Source of the DNA: Streptomyces sp. MBT53
Lineage (GTDB): Bacteria > Actinomycetota > Actinomycetes > Streptomycetales > Streptomycetaceae
Direction of reading: 5' to 3'
DNA length: 64,000 bases
Assembly: GCF_016654115.1 (NCBI RefSeq)
Contig: NZ_JAEQAZ010000004.1
Span: 62,001-126,000 of the forward strand
The translations under genes were made by a program, and so were the position numbers. The first letter of the stretch is position 1. The number at the start of each line of letters is the position of its first letter. Below the pieces are notes generated by a model. The model ran no database searches and was not told where the DNA came from. It saw nothing but the letters and a program-made list of their open reading frames with translations. Shown piece by piece: positions 36,553 through 45,533 of the stretch.

Positions 36553-37812
36553 GTGCATGTGAACGCCCCCGCCGACTCGACCGACGTACGACGCCGCAAT
36601 CTGGCCCTGGTGCTGCGGTATCTCGACGCCCACGGCCCCTGCGCCCGTACCGAGGTCGCCGCCGGGACCGGTCTTGTGCACGCCTCCGTCACCGCGCTCG
36701 TCGCGGAACTCATCGACCGCGGCCTGGTCCGCGAGGCGGGTTCGGTTCCGTCCGGCGGCCGGGGCCGGCCCAGGCGGCTGCTGCGGCTGGTGCCCGAGCG
36801 CGTGGTCGTCCTCGCCGCGCAGGTGACCCTGGAGTCCGTGCACGTCATGGCGGCCGACTTCCGCGGCCATGTCCTGCACCGCGAGTCGGCGCCGCACCAC
36901 GCGCCGTACGGCGATCCGCGCGCCCTGGCCGCGGTCATCGGATGTGTCGCGCGGGCGGCCGGGGCGGCGGTCCGGGACGCCTCACCGGACGCCCATGTCG
37001 CCCAACTCACCGTCGCCATGGCCGGACCTGTCGTCGGACCCGGCCAACTCGTGGCCGCGGCCATCGACTTCGGCTGGCACAGCACCGACCTCCGCGCCCT
37101 GGTGGTCGAGCAACTCCCCGGTCTCGACTGCCCGGTCGCTGTGGTCAACGACGCCAATATGGCGGCCCTGGCCGAGTACCACGCCCTCGCGGCCGACGGC
37201 GTGCAGCACCCGGAGACCGTCGCCTACATCAAGGCCGACACCGGAGTCGGCGGCGGTCTGCTCGTCAACGGCCGGGTGCACAGCGGGAGTCACGGCATGG
37301 CGGGCGAGATCGGGCATCTGCCGATCGCCCTCGACGGTCCCGAATGCCGGTGCGGCACCAGGGGTTGCCTCGCGATGTACATCGGGCCCGAACCCCTCAT
37401 CCACGCGGCCGGGTTGGACGCCGTCGCCGAGGCGCAGGGGGGCGAGGCCGCGCTCGCCGAGCTTGACCGTCGGCTGCGTGCGGGCGACCCGGACGCGACC
37501 GCCGCGCTCGGCGCCGCCGGGCACGCCCTGGGTGCGGCCGTCCTCGGTGTCTGCGGTGTCACCGACGTCGGCGAGATCATCCTCGGCGGCTACCTCGCCA
37601 CCTGGGCCGCGTGGCTCCGCCCCGGCCTGGACGTCCGCCTGGCCGGACGCCGCGCCCTGGCGCCGGACACCCAGCCGGCCATCACCTTCGGCGTCCTCGG
37701 CACGGAGGCGACACTCCGCGGCGCGTTCCAGACCTGCCGCGACGCTCTTCTCGACGACCCCACCAGCGTGCCGACCCTCCCCCGGACCCCGGTCGCCGCG
37801 ACGTCCCCATAG
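36553..37812 (+). CDS. ROK-family transcriptional regulator
   Basis: 419 residues from a GTG at 36553 with GGAGG 7 bp upstream. The N-terminal winged helix (PCARTEVAAGTGLVHASVTALV) is followed by the ROK sugar-kinase-like domain, including KADTGVGGGLLVNG, HMAGEIGHLPI-type region (GMAGEIGHLPI) and the zinc motif CRCGTRGCLAMY. The kinase fold is usually a sugar sensor. The C-terminal 26 residues (from TCRDALL) are encoded by the first of three direct DNA repeats. The gene is divergent from the MFS/esterase pair, its likely target. Confidence 0.93.
   Translation: MHVNAPADSTDVRRRNLALVLRYLDAHGPCARTEVAAGTGLVHASVTALVAELIDRGLVREAGSVPSGGRGRPRRLLRLVPERVVVLAAQVTLESVHVMAADFRGHVLHRESAPHHAPYGDPRALAAVIGCVARAAGAAVRDASPDAHVAQLTVAMAGPVVGPGQLVAAAIDFGWHSTDLRALVVEQLPGLDCPVAVVNDANMAALAEYHALAADGVQHPETVAYIKADTGVGGGLLVNGRVHSGSHGMAGEIGHLPIALDGPECRCGTRGCLAMYIGPEPLIHAAGLDAVAEAQGGEAALAELDRRLRAGDPDATAALGAAGHALGAAVLGVCGVTDVGEIILGGYLATWAAWLRPGLDVRLAGRRALAPDTQPAITFGVLGTEATLRGAFQTCRDALLDDPTSVPTLPRTPVAATSP
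37731..37812 (+). repeat. 82-bp direct repeat, copy 1 (3' end of the ROK gene)
   Basis: The last 82 bp of the ROK gene, including its stop codon, from GACCTGCCGC to CCCCATAG. Copies 2 and 3 downstream have the same length without gaps and about 88-95 percent identity by eye. Confidence 0.85.
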
Positions 37813-37932
37813 CCCCGCGACCATACGGCGGCGGACCCTCCCCGCCGCCCGTCGCCATGGCCGCAGAGCGCCCCGACACCCGCGCCGCCGGGCGCCTCCG
37901 GCCGGTGGCCGTCGCTCCGTCCGGCCGCTCCG

Positions 37933-38014
37933 GACCTGCCACGACACCCTTCCCGACGACCCCACCAGCGTCCCGACCGCACCCCGAACCCCGGTCGCCG
38001 CGACGTCCCCGTAG
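37933..38014 (+). repeat. 82-bp direct repeat, copy 2
   Basis: Begins GACCTGCCAC and ends CCCCGTAG, 202 bp after copy 1. In frame it would again encode a tail ending PRTPVAATSP and a stop, but it lies in another frame relative to the gene and has no start. The stretch after it (ACGGCGGC and GGCCGTCGC motifs) is also similar to that after copy 1. Confidence 0.85.
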
Positions 38015-38109
38015 CGGCACCGCCGTACGGCGGCAACGCCGCCCCCGCTGCCCCGCCAGCCCTGGCCGGCGCCGCCCACCGCTGGCCGTCGCCTCCTCCG
38101 GCCGCCCCG

Positions 38110-38191
38110 GACCTGCCACAACACCCTCCCCGACGACCCCACCAACGTCCCGACCGCACCCCGAACCCCGGTCGCCGCGACGTCCCCGTAG
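38110..38191 (+). repeat. 82-bp direct repeat, copy 3
   Basis: 177 bp after copy 2 and differing from it at only about four positions. The flanking unit continues to about 38262 (GGTGGCCATCGCTTCG, GGCCGCCTCG), so whole units are about 202, 177 and 153 bp. Confidence 0.85.
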
Positions 38192-38322
38192 CTGTGCGGC
38201 CCCACGGCAGCGAGGCCGGCCCCACTGCCCGTCGGTGGCCATCGCTTCGTTCGGCCGCCTCGCTACGTGCATACTCGGGCCTTGCGCGCGCACCGGCGTT
38301 CGCGAGAAGCGGGAGGTGGGCG

Positions 38323-39330
38323 ATGGTGCTGCCATCAACAGCGGGGACCGAGCCCCGGAAAATCACGATCAATGACGTCGCCAAGTCGGCCGGGGTTTCC
38401 CGGCAGACCGTGTCACGGGCGCTCAACGACAAGGGCGAGATCGACGTCGACACCAAGCAGCGGGTGCTCGACGCAGCCCGTGCGCTCGGGTACCGCCCGA
38501 GTCGGTTCGCCCGCGGTCTGGTCCGGCAGGACACGATGACGATCGGGCTGGTCATCCCCGACCTGCTCAACCCGTTCTTCACCGAGGTCGCCGCCGCCGC
38601 GCTGGAGGCGGCCAGGGCCCGTGGCTGGCAGGTCGTCGTGTACGACACCGGCGACCGGGCGGAGGAGGAACTGGGCACGCTCCAGGTGATCAGCTCCCAA
38701 GTGGACGCGGTCATCGGCTACTTCAGCTGTGCCGAGAGCGAGTTGGAGAAGTTCACGCGGGGCATGCCGGTGGTGCTCATCGGCCGGGAGCAGCGGACGC
38801 GGTTCAGCGCGATCACGATCGACGGCTCGGAGGGCGTGCACGCGGCGGTCGCGCATCTGGTCGCGCAGGGGCACACCAGGATCGGCATGCTCGACCACCA
38901 CACCCGCGCCGAGCCGAGCATCCGGCACGAGTGGTTCACGACGGCCGCGGCGGCACACGGGATCGACCCGGGCCTGGTGGTCGGCGCGGACCAGACCGCC
39001 GACGGCGGCGGGGAGGCGCTCCGGGCCATGCTCGCCGCCCACCCAGACGTCACCGCGGTCTTCACGTTCAACGACATCATCGCGATCGGCGCCCTGCGGG
39101 AGGCCCGCCGACTGGGCCGGAACGTCCCGCACGAGCTGGCGGTCATCGGCTTCGACGGTCTGCAGCTCGGCGCACTGGTCGAGCCCCCGCTCACCAGCGT
39201 CGCCCTCGACACGCGCGGGCTCGGCGCCCTCGCCATCGAGCAGATCGCGCGGCTGCTGTCCGGCGCGGAGGCGCTGGCGGCCGACGAGCTGGTCGTACAG
39301 GGCGAACTGCGGCTGAGCGGCTCCGCCTGA
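38323..39330 (+). CDS. LacI-family transcriptional regulator
   Basis: 335 residues. The helix-turn-helix and hinge read ITINDVAKSAGVSRQTVSRALN ... RVLDAARALGYRPSRFARGL, followed by the periplasmic-binding-protein-like sensor (IGLVIPDLLNPFFTEVAAAA, GHTRIGMLDHH, AVIGFDGLQLGALVEPPLTSV). The ATG at 38323 has GGGAGG 6 bp upstream. It lies 245 bp before an ABC sugar operon whose leader carries a perfect LacI-type palindrome, so it very probably represses that operon. The inducer is likely a galactose- or mannose-containing sugar. Confidence 0.95.
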   Translation: MVLPSTAGTEPRKITINDVAKSAGVSRQTVSRALNDKGEIDVDTKQRVLDAARALGYRPSRFARGLVRQDTMTIGLVIPDLLNPFFTEVAAAALEAARARGWQVVVYDTGDRAEEELGTLQVISSQVDAVIGYFSCAESELEKFTRGMPVVLIGREQRTRFSAITIDGSEGVHAAVAHLVAQGHTRIGMLDHHTRAEPSIRHEWFTTAAAAHGIDPGLVVGADQTADGGGEALRAMLAAHPDVTAVFTFNDIIAIGALREARRLGRNVPHELAVIGFDGLQLGALVEPPLTSVALDTRGLGALAIEQIARLLSGAEALAADELVVQGELRLSGSA

Positions 39331-39361
39331 CCCGCACGGGTGCGCATCCGGTCCGAATGTC

Positions 39362-39391
39362 TTGACACTCCCCCGCGCCGGAGCGCAAACT
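39362..39391 (+). promoter_or_regulatory. Promoter of the ABC/GH38/GH2 operon
   Basis: TTGACA (39362-39367) is a perfect -35; CAAACT (39386-39391) lies 18 bp downstream as a reasonable -10. The two operator-like palindromes are downstream of it, giving roadblock positions. Confidence 0.5.
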
Positions 39392-39413
39392 TCCGAACAT
39401 TCGCAACACACTT

Positions 39414-39425
39414 GAAACAGGTTTC
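39414..39425. promoter_or_regulatory. Operator-like palindrome GAAAC-AG-GTTTC
   Basis: A 12-bp inverted repeat in the operon leader, of the GAAAC/GTTTC form seen in some LacI-family sites. It differs from the GAGCGCTC site downstream, so a second regulator may be involved. Confidence 0.45.
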
Positions 39426-39436
39426 GCACAGAGAGT

Positions 39437-39463
39437 CCCGTGAGCGCTCACGGGAGCGCTCAC
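39437..39463. promoter_or_regulatory. LacI-family operator, perfect palindrome plus overlapping copy
   Basis: CCCGTGAGCGCTCACGGG (39437-39454) is a perfect 18-bp palindrome with the GAGCGCTC core typical of actinobacterial LacI-family sites. A second copy of the core, GGGAGCGCTCAC, overlaps its right end (39452-39463). The site is about 110 bp before the binding-protein gene. Confidence 0.8.
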
Positions 39464-39575
39464 GGAGACCTCGTACCGCAACAAAATGGTGTACCCACTC
39501 CAGCAGGAATCCCTCCCGGGGGATCAGCACCGAGCCGCCTAGCACCGCCGCTAGTCGTTGTCTGGAACGGAAACT

Positions 39576-40910
39576 ATGAGCAGCAGAATCACTCGCTTCC
39601 GCCTCGCCGTCGTCGCCGTGGCCGCCAGTGTCTCCGTAGTCGCCGGATGCTCGTCATCCACGACGTCGGCCAAGACATCCGCGACCTCCTGCGCCCCCGC
39701 GAAGGGCAAGGTCACCCTCCAGTACTGGAACACCGTTCCGGGCATGGACAAGGTGGTCGCCCTGTGGAACAAGAAGAACCCGAACATCCAGGTCGAGACG
39801 AAGAACATCTCCAACGACCAGTACGGCATCCTCAGCAACGCCCTCAAGGCGGGCAAGGCCCCCGACCTCTCCCAGGTCGGCTACGACGAACTCCCCAACC
39901 TGCGCACCCAGAGCGCGTTCATGGACGCGTCGGCCTGCTCGGCGGCCACGGCGGCCAAGTCGAAGTTCGTGCCGTGGACCTGGTCGCAGGCCAGCTTCGG
40001 CAACACCGGCGTGTTCGCCATGCCGCAGGACACCGGCCCGATGGCCCTCTACGTCCGAAGCGACATCTTCAAGAAGTACGACATCGCGATCCCGACGACC
40101 TGGGACGAGTACGCGGCCGCCGCGGCGAAGCTGCACAAGGCGGACTCGAAGCTCGACATCACCTTCTTCGACCCGAACAACGCCGAGTGGTTCAACGGGC
40201 TTCTCTGGCAGAACAACGCCCAGATGTACAGCTACTCCGGCGACAAGTGGCAGGTCACGGTCGCCTCGGACCAGAGCAAGCAGGTCGCCGACTACTGGCA
40301 GAAGCTGATCGCCGGCAAGCTCGTGCGCACCGACCTCGCCAACGGTTCGACGCAGATGTACGCGGCGTACCAGAAGGACCAGATCGCCAGCTACGTCGGC
40401 GCCGCCTGGGGCTACAGCATGTTCCGCGACAACCTCCCCAAGCAGGCCGGCAAGTGGACGATCGTCCCGATGCCGACGTGGGGTTCGGACGGCGCCTCCG
40501 GTGACTGGGGCGGTTCGACCGTCGCGTTCATGAAGGGCAGCAAGCACCTCTACGAGTCGGTCAAGTTCAACACCTGGCTCAACACCGACCCTGAGGCCCT
40601 CGCGCTGGAGAACCAGCTCGGCGGCCTGTACCCGGCGGCCAACGCCGGGCTCCAACTCCCCGCGCTGTCCAAGGGAGTTCCGTACTACAACAACGAGAAG
40701 ATCTTCGACGTCTTCGCCGACTCGTCCAAGAAGATCAACACCAGTTTCGCCTGGGGCCCGACCCAGAAGACGGTGAACCTGGCGCTGCAGGACGCGATGG
40801 CCAAGGCGGCGGCCGGGAGCGGCACGCTCTCCGACGCCCTGGCGACGGCTCAGGCAGCCGCGCTCAAGTCGATGAAGGATCAGGCGATCCCGGCAGCGGC
40901 GGGCAAGTGA
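39576..40910 (+). CDS. ABC sugar-importer substrate-binding lipoprotein
   Basis: 444 residues. A signal with lipobox (VSVVAGCSSS, Cys about 27) leads to a cluster-B (family 1) extracellular solute-binding protein: VTLQYWNTVPGMDKVV, GKAPDLSQVGYDEL, DIFKKYDIAIPTTWDEYAAAA and AAWGYSMFRD. The ATG at 39576 is chosen over 39558 because the signal peptide starts there. Followed by two permease genes. No ATPase gene is in the operon, so the shared MsiK-type ATPase typical of Streptomyces is presumably used. Confidence 0.95.
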   Translation: MSSRITRFRLAVVAVAASVSVVAGCSSSTTSAKTSATSCAPAKGKVTLQYWNTVPGMDKVVALWNKKNPNIQVETKNISNDQYGILSNALKAGKAPDLSQVGYDELPNLRTQSAFMDASACSAATAAKSKFVPWTWSQASFGNTGVFAMPQDTGPMALYVRSDIFKKYDIAIPTTWDEYAAAAAKLHKADSKLDITFFDPNNAEWFNGLLWQNNAQMYSYSGDKWQVTVASDQSKQVADYWQKLIAGKLVRTDLANGSTQMYAAYQKDQIASYVGAAWGYSMFRDNLPKQAGKWTIVPMPTWGSDGASGDWGGSTVAFMKGSKHLYESVKFNTWLNTDPEALALENQLGGLYPAANAGLQLPALSKGVPYYNNEKIFDVFADSSKKINTSFAWGPTQKTVNLALQDAMAKAAAGSGTLSDALATAQAAALKSMKDQAIPAAAGK

Positions 40911-40917
40911 CCGCACG

Positions 40918-41865
40918 ATGACCGACATCGCAACCCGCGCGACGCGTCGGGTGGCATCGCCCCGGGGCCGTCGCCGTCTCAACGGCGGCGGCCCCCGGGC
41001 GGGCACCATCTTCGCGTTCGTGATCCCCTTCTTCCTCCCGTTCGTGCTCTTCTACCTGGTGCCGGTCGGCTACGCGCTCTGGCAGAGCGTCCGTGTCGTG
41101 CGCCGCACCGGCGGGCAGTACGGCACCTCGTACACGACGTTCGGGGGTTTCGAGCAGTACACGAAGGTCTTCCAGAACGACGAGTTCTGGTCCAGCGTCG
41201 GCCGTATCGGCCTGTTCGGCATCGTGCAGGTGCCGGTGATGCTGTTCGTCGCCCTGGTGATCGCGCTCCTCCTCGACACTCCGCTGCTGCGGCTCAAGTC
41301 GGTGTTCCGCATCACCGCGTTCATGCCGTACGCGGTGCCCGGCGTGATCGCCGCGATCATGTGGTCGTACCTCTACTCGCCCCAACTGAGCCCCGTCGTC
41401 GACCTGTTGAACGGCATCGGGCTCCATCCCGACTTCCTCGGGCCGGGCGCGGTGCTGTGGTCGGCGGCGAACATCTCGACGTGGCTGTGGACCGGCTACA
41501 ACATGCTGATCATGTTCTCGGCCCTGCAGTCGATCCCGCAGGAGCTGTACGAGGCAGCCAAGTTGGACGGTGCGACCAACTGGACCATCGCCTGGCAGAT
41601 CAAGGTCCCGATCATCGCCCCGTCGATCATCCTCACCACGGTGTTCTCGATCATCGGCACGCTCCAGCTCTACGCCGAACCGGCCGTGCTGCGGCAGATC
41701 TCCTCGAACATCTCCAGCACGTTCACGCCGAACATGCTGGCGTACGCGGTGGCCTCCGGGAACAACTACCAGCAGGCCGCGGCCATTTCGGTGGTCATCG
41801 CCGTCATCACCTTCGTCCTGAGCTTCGGGTTCATGCGACTGACCTCGAAGAGGGCCGGCCTGTGA
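40918..41865 (+). CDS. ABC sugar-importer permease 1 (MalF type)
   Basis: 315 residues with a basic N-terminus and six membrane helices. The EAA loop that contacts the ATPase is YEAAKLDGATNWTIAWQIKVP. It pairs with the next permease; the two genes overlap by GTGA. The stop of the binding-protein gene is 8 bp upstream. Confidence 0.95.
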   Translation: MTDIATRATRRVASPRGRRRLNGGGPRAGTIFAFVIPFFLPFVLFYLVPVGYALWQSVRVVRRTGGQYGTSYTTFGGFEQYTKVFQNDEFWSSVGRIGLFGIVQVPVMLFVALVIALLLDTPLLRLKSVFRITAFMPYAVPGVIAAIMWSYLYSPQLSPVVDLLNGIGLHPDFLGPGAVLWSAANISTWLWTGYNMLIMFSALQSIPQELYEAAKLDGATNWTIAWQIKVPIIAPSIILTTVFSIIGTLQLYAEPAVLRQISSNISSTFTPNMLAYAVASGNNYQQAAAISVVIAVITFVLSFGFMRLTSKRAGL

Positions 41866-42719
41866 GCAAGCAAACCGTGAACCGTGAGAGCCAGGTCAGC
41901 CGTACGGCCGCCATGGCCCTGATGCTGCTCCTGGCGATCTACTTCCTGCTGCCGATCTACTTCCTGATCGTCGCCGCCACCAAGCCGCAGGGGGATCTCG
42001 CCGCCACCAACGGGCTGACGTTCTCGCACTTCAACCTGTTCGAGAACCTGCGCGTCCTGTTCACCCGCAGCGACGGCATCTTCGGCAAGTGGATCGTCAA
42101 CACCGTGATCTACGCGGTGTTCGGCGCGGTCGTGGGCACGCTGATCTCCGCGCTGTGCGGCTACGCGCTCGCCAAGTTCCAGTTCCGTGGGCGGGAGTTC
42201 CTGTTCTCCGTCATCCTCGGGGGCGTCCTCGTCCCCACCACCGCGCTGGCGCTCCCGCTGTTCCTGCTGTTCTCGGCGACCGGGATCGTCAACACGTACT
42301 TCGCGGTGTTCCTGCCGAGCATCGTCAGCCCGTTCGGCGTCTATCTCGCCCGGATCTTCGCCAACGCGGCTGTCCCGCAGGAGCTGTTGGAGTCGGCGCG
42401 GCTGGACGGTGCCGGTGAGTTCCGCACGTTCTTCTCGGTGGCGTTCAAGCTGATGACGCCGTCGCTGGTGACGATCTTCCTGTTCCAGTTCGTCGCCATC
42501 TGGAACAACTTCTTCCTGCCGATGGTGATGCTGCAGAAGGAGTCCCTCTTCCCGATCACGCTCGGCCTCTACGAGTGGAACGGCCAGACCGCGCGGGCCC
42601 CGCTCCTCCAAGAGTCCGTGATCACCGGCTCGTTGGTGTCGATCGTGCCCGTGATCATCCTGTTCATCCTGCTCCAGCGGTTCTGGCGCACCGGACTCGC
42701 CGCCGGTTCCCTCAAGTGA
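41862..42719 (+). CDS. ABC sugar-importer permease 2 (MalG type)
   Basis: 285 residues from a GTG at 41862 overlapping the previous stop. Six helices and the EAA-type loop LLESARLDGAGEFRTFFSVAF, and the C-terminal permease region NNFFLPMVMLQ, are as in MalG/LacG. The alpha-mannosidase gene follows after 29 bp. Confidence 0.95.
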   Translation: MSKQTVNRESQVSRTAAMALMLLLAIYFLLPIYFLIVAATKPQGDLAATNGLTFSHFNLFENLRVLFTRSDGIFGKWIVNTVIYAVFGAVVGTLISALCGYALAKFQFRGREFLFSVILGGVLVPTTALALPLFLLFSATGIVNTYFAVFLPSIVSPFGVYLARIFANAAVPQELLESARLDGAGEFRTFFSVAFKLMTPSLVTIFLFQFVAIWNNFFLPMVMLQKESLFPITLGLYEWNGQTARAPLLQESVITGSLVSIVPVIILFILLQRFWRTGLAAGSLK

Positions 42720-42748
42720 CCGCCCCCGCACAGAAGGTGCCACCCGTC

Positions 42749-45475
42749 ATGAGCGACTCCGCTGTCTTCGTGCCCCATTTCCACTGGGACCGGGAGTGGT
42801 ACGAGCCCTTCCAGGTGTTCCGGCACCGGCTCGTCGCCGCCCTCGACACCGTGCTGGAGACGGCGGAGACGGACCCGGACTTCCGGTTCACCGTCGACGG
42901 TCAACTGGCCGCGATCGAGGACTACTTGGAGATGCGGCCGGAGAACCGCGACCGGGTCGTGGCCCTCGTGCGCGAGGGCCGGCTCGCCATCGGGCCGTGG
43001 CTGATCCTGCTCGACGAGTTCCTCTGCTCCGGCGAGACCATCGTCCGCAACCTCCAGATGGGGTGGACGGCAGCCGAGGAACTGGGCGGCGCGATGCCGG
43101 TCGGCTATCTCCCGGACATGTTCGGCCACATCGCGCAGATGCCGCAGATCCTGGCCCGGGCCGGCATCGAGCACGCGGCGCTGTGGCGCGGGGTCCCCGG
43201 CTCCGTCGACGGCCACGCCTTCAACTGGCGTGCGCCGGACGGCTCCCAGGTCCGCACCGAGTTCCTCTTCGACGGCTACGACAACGGCCTCGACGTCCTG
43301 CTGATCCCCGAGCAGATCGGCCGCGCTCTCAACGACTACGCGGAGATGACGGCCGAACGGTGGGGCGGCGACCCGGTGTTGGCGATGGCGGGCACCGACC
43401 ACAACGCGCCCGACCCCCAACTCGCCTCCTGGTTGCGGCGGGCCTCCGGCGAGGAGCGTCCCATCACCGTCGCCACGCTCGACGAGTACGTCCGCAAGCA
43501 CGTCCGCGACGAGGTGTCCGCCGCCGTCACGGGTGAGCTGCGCAGCCATGTGCGCGGCAACATCCTCCCGGGCGTGCTGTCGGTGCGGCTCGGGCTCAAG
43601 CAGCGGATGGCGCTCGCCGAGCGCACGATCGACCACGCCGAGCGCATGAACGCGCTGTGGTCCCGGCGCGACGACTCGCCGTTCCTCCGCCTCGCCTGGC
43701 ACAAGATCATCGAGTCGACCGCGCACGACTCGGTCGTCGGCTCCGGCACCGACGAGACCTGCGACCAGGTCGCCGCCCGCCTCGCCGAAGCCGCCCAGAC
43801 GGCCCGTGCCGTCCGGGACGCGGCGCTCGCCGAGCCCGCCGCCCTGGTGCCGAGCGACGGCCATCTGGTCGCCAACCCGCTGCCGTTCGACCGTACGGCG
43901 CTGGTCGAGGTGGACGTCGTGGCCCCGCCCGAGGGAACCGCGCTCCTCGCCACCGCCGCCGACGGTTCGACGGCCCCCGTGCAGCTGATCTCCCAGGCGC
44001 CGACCGTCCTCGCCGACGAGCGCATGGACGCCTCGCAGTTGGAGCGCGTGCTGCGCCGCATCCACCGCCGCGAACTCTTCGGCCGGCTGATCGACCACTA
44101 CGAACTCACCGCCGGTGAGCTGGTGTTCCACCTCGCCGAGGTACCGACGAGCGGCCCCTTCGACCTGCTGATCCTGCGCCGCGAGGTCGCGGAGGCAGCC
44201 GCCGCGCATCCGGGTGAGTGGCGGGTGCTGACGCTGGAGGAGGCCCGGGCCACCGCGCTCGTACCCGTGGACGTCCCCGCCTCCGGGCTGGCGAGCTTCC
44301 GGGTCGAGCCGAGCGAAACCACCGCGTCGACCGCGTCCGTCCCCGCCACGGCGACGGACCGCACGCTCGCCAACGGCCTGGTCGAGGTCACGGTCGCCGC
44401 CGACGGCACCCTGGACATCACCGGGCAGGACGGCACCGTGCTGTACGGCGTGGGGCGCCTGGTCGACGGCGGTGACCGGGGCGACAGCTACAACTACGCT
44501 CCCCCGGCGCAGGACGTCCTCGTCTCGGAGCCCACGGAGATCACCGTCGAGGTGCTCGAAACCGGCCCACTGCGTTCGCGGTTGAGCGTCACGCGGGTCT
44601 ACGAGTGGCCCGCCGCGCTCTCCGCCGACCGTGACGTGCGCGGTGACCAGGTCGTGCCGACGCCGGTGGAGACACTGGTGGAAGTGCGGGTGGGCGAGCC
44701 GTTCGTGCGGGTCTCCACGTCCTTCCTGAACCGGTCCGCCGATCACCGGCTGCGGTTCCATGTGCCGCTGCCCGAGCCGGTGACCACGTCCGCGTCGGCC
44801 GGGCAATTCGCCGTCACCGAGCGCGGGTTGACCGCCGAGGGCGGCTGGGGCGAGTATCCGCTGCCGACCTTCCCGGCCGGTTCGTTCGTGTCGGCGGGCG
44901 TGGCCACGGTCCTGCTCGACCACTCCAGCGAGTACGAACTCGTCGGCGACGGCACCGAACTCGCGATCACGCTGCTGCGCGCGATCGGCTCCATCAGCGT
45001 CAACATCCACCCCCTGCGCGACGAACCGGCGGCGAGCGAGATCCCCGTACCCGGTGCGCAGGACCTCGGGATGCGGATCGAGAACCGGTTCGCCGTCGTG
45101 CCCTCGGCGTCCGGCTGGCGCGGTGCGCACGCGGTGGCGCTCGCCGAAGAGTTCCGGGGCGACGTCCTGGTGACTCGTGGCACCGGACCCGCCCTGGGTC
45201 AACTGTCGCCGGACACCACCGGGTTGCGGGTCGACGGGAAGGACGTCCTCGTGTCGGCCGTCCGCCGTGTCGGTGGCGAAGACGCCCAAGTCGCTGGCAC
45301 CGAGGTGCGATTGACCGCGATGAGCGACACCGCGTCCACGGTCCGCGTGACGGGGACCTTCACCGAGGCCACGACCGTCGATCTGCTGGGCCGGCCGCTC
45401 TCCCGCACCCCGGTCACCGACGTGCTCGAACTCGGCCTCGGGCCCTGGGAGATCCACACCGTCGTGCTCCGGTAG
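42749..45475 (+). CDS. GH38 alpha-mannosidase
   Basis: 908 residues. The N-terminal catalytic domain starts with VPHFHWDREWYEPF (zinc-ligand His and Asp), the nucleophile aspartate is in GYLPDMFGHIAQMPQIL, and MAGTDHNAPDPQL and SVVGSGTDETCDQV follow. The C-terminal beta domains (about 450-908) are as in class II mannosidases. There is no signal peptide, so it acts on imported mannosides. With the ABC importer and beta-galactosidase it would trim small oligosaccharides containing mannose and galactose, such as N-glycan fragments. Confidence 0.93.
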   Translation: MSDSAVFVPHFHWDREWYEPFQVFRHRLVAALDTVLETAETDPDFRFTVDGQLAAIEDYLEMRPENRDRVVALVREGRLAIGPWLILLDEFLCSGETIVRNLQMGWTAAEELGGAMPVGYLPDMFGHIAQMPQILARAGIEHAALWRGVPGSVDGHAFNWRAPDGSQVRTEFLFDGYDNGLDVLLIPEQIGRALNDYAEMTAERWGGDPVLAMAGTDHNAPDPQLASWLRRASGEERPITVATLDEYVRKHVRDEVSAAVTGELRSHVRGNILPGVLSVRLGLKQRMALAERTIDHAERMNALWSRRDDSPFLRLAWHKIIESTAHDSVVGSGTDETCDQVAARLAEAAQTARAVRDAALAEPAALVPSDGHLVANPLPFDRTALVEVDVVAPPEGTALLATAADGSTAPVQLISQAPTVLADERMDASQLERVLRRIHRRELFGRLIDHYELTAGELVFHLAEVPTSGPFDLLILRREVAEAAAAHPGEWRVLTLEEARATALVPVDVPASGLASFRVEPSETTASTASVPATATDRTLANGLVEVTVAADGTLDITGQDGTVLYGVGRLVDGGDRGDSYNYAPPAQDVLVSEPTEITVEVLETGPLRSRLSVTRVYEWPAALSADRDVRGDQVVPTPVETLVEVRVGEPFVRVSTSFLNRSADHRLRFHVPLPEPVTTSASAGQFAVTERGLTAEGGWGEYPLPTFPAGSFVSAGVATVLLDHSSEYELVGDGTELAITLLRAIGSISVNIHPLRDEPAASEIPVPGAQDLGMRIENRFAVVPSASGWRGAHAVALAEEFRGDVLVTRGTGPALGQLSPDTTGLRVDGKDVLVSAVRRVGGEDAQVAGTEVRLTAMSDTASTVRVTGTFTEATTVDLLGRPLSRTPVTDVLELGLGPWEIHTVVLR

Positions 45476-45533
45476 GCCGCCATGATCGAATGCAATACGC
45501 CCCGTTCTGCTCTCATGAAAGCGTTGTGACCTC

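Larger units (their letters stand above)
37813..38322. other. Gene-free stretch holding the repeated ROK 3' end
   Basis: 510 bp between the ROK stop and the LacI start. I see no gene: open frames on both strands are Arg/Gly/Pro-rich and follow the repeat. The content is the two extra repeat units and a short leader with GGGAGG before the LacI gene. No terminator hairpin with a clear long stem was found, though GTCGC-C-GCGAC recurs in each unit. Confidence 0.7.

Noticed and set aside
36869..38014. 381-codon frame overlapping the ROK gene and ending in the second repeat
   Set aside because: It is the wrong frame of the ROK gene; it ends with the ROK-like tail only because repeat copy 2 happens to be in that frame.
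37731..38262. CRISPR-like array
   Set aside because: Only three copies, unit much too long (about 150-200 bp), and the repeat is the end of a coding sequence.
45508..45530. LacI half-site (TGAAAGCGTT) before the beta-galactosidase gene
   Set aside because: Only one half is recognisable and it differs from the GAGCGCTC operator upstream of the operon.
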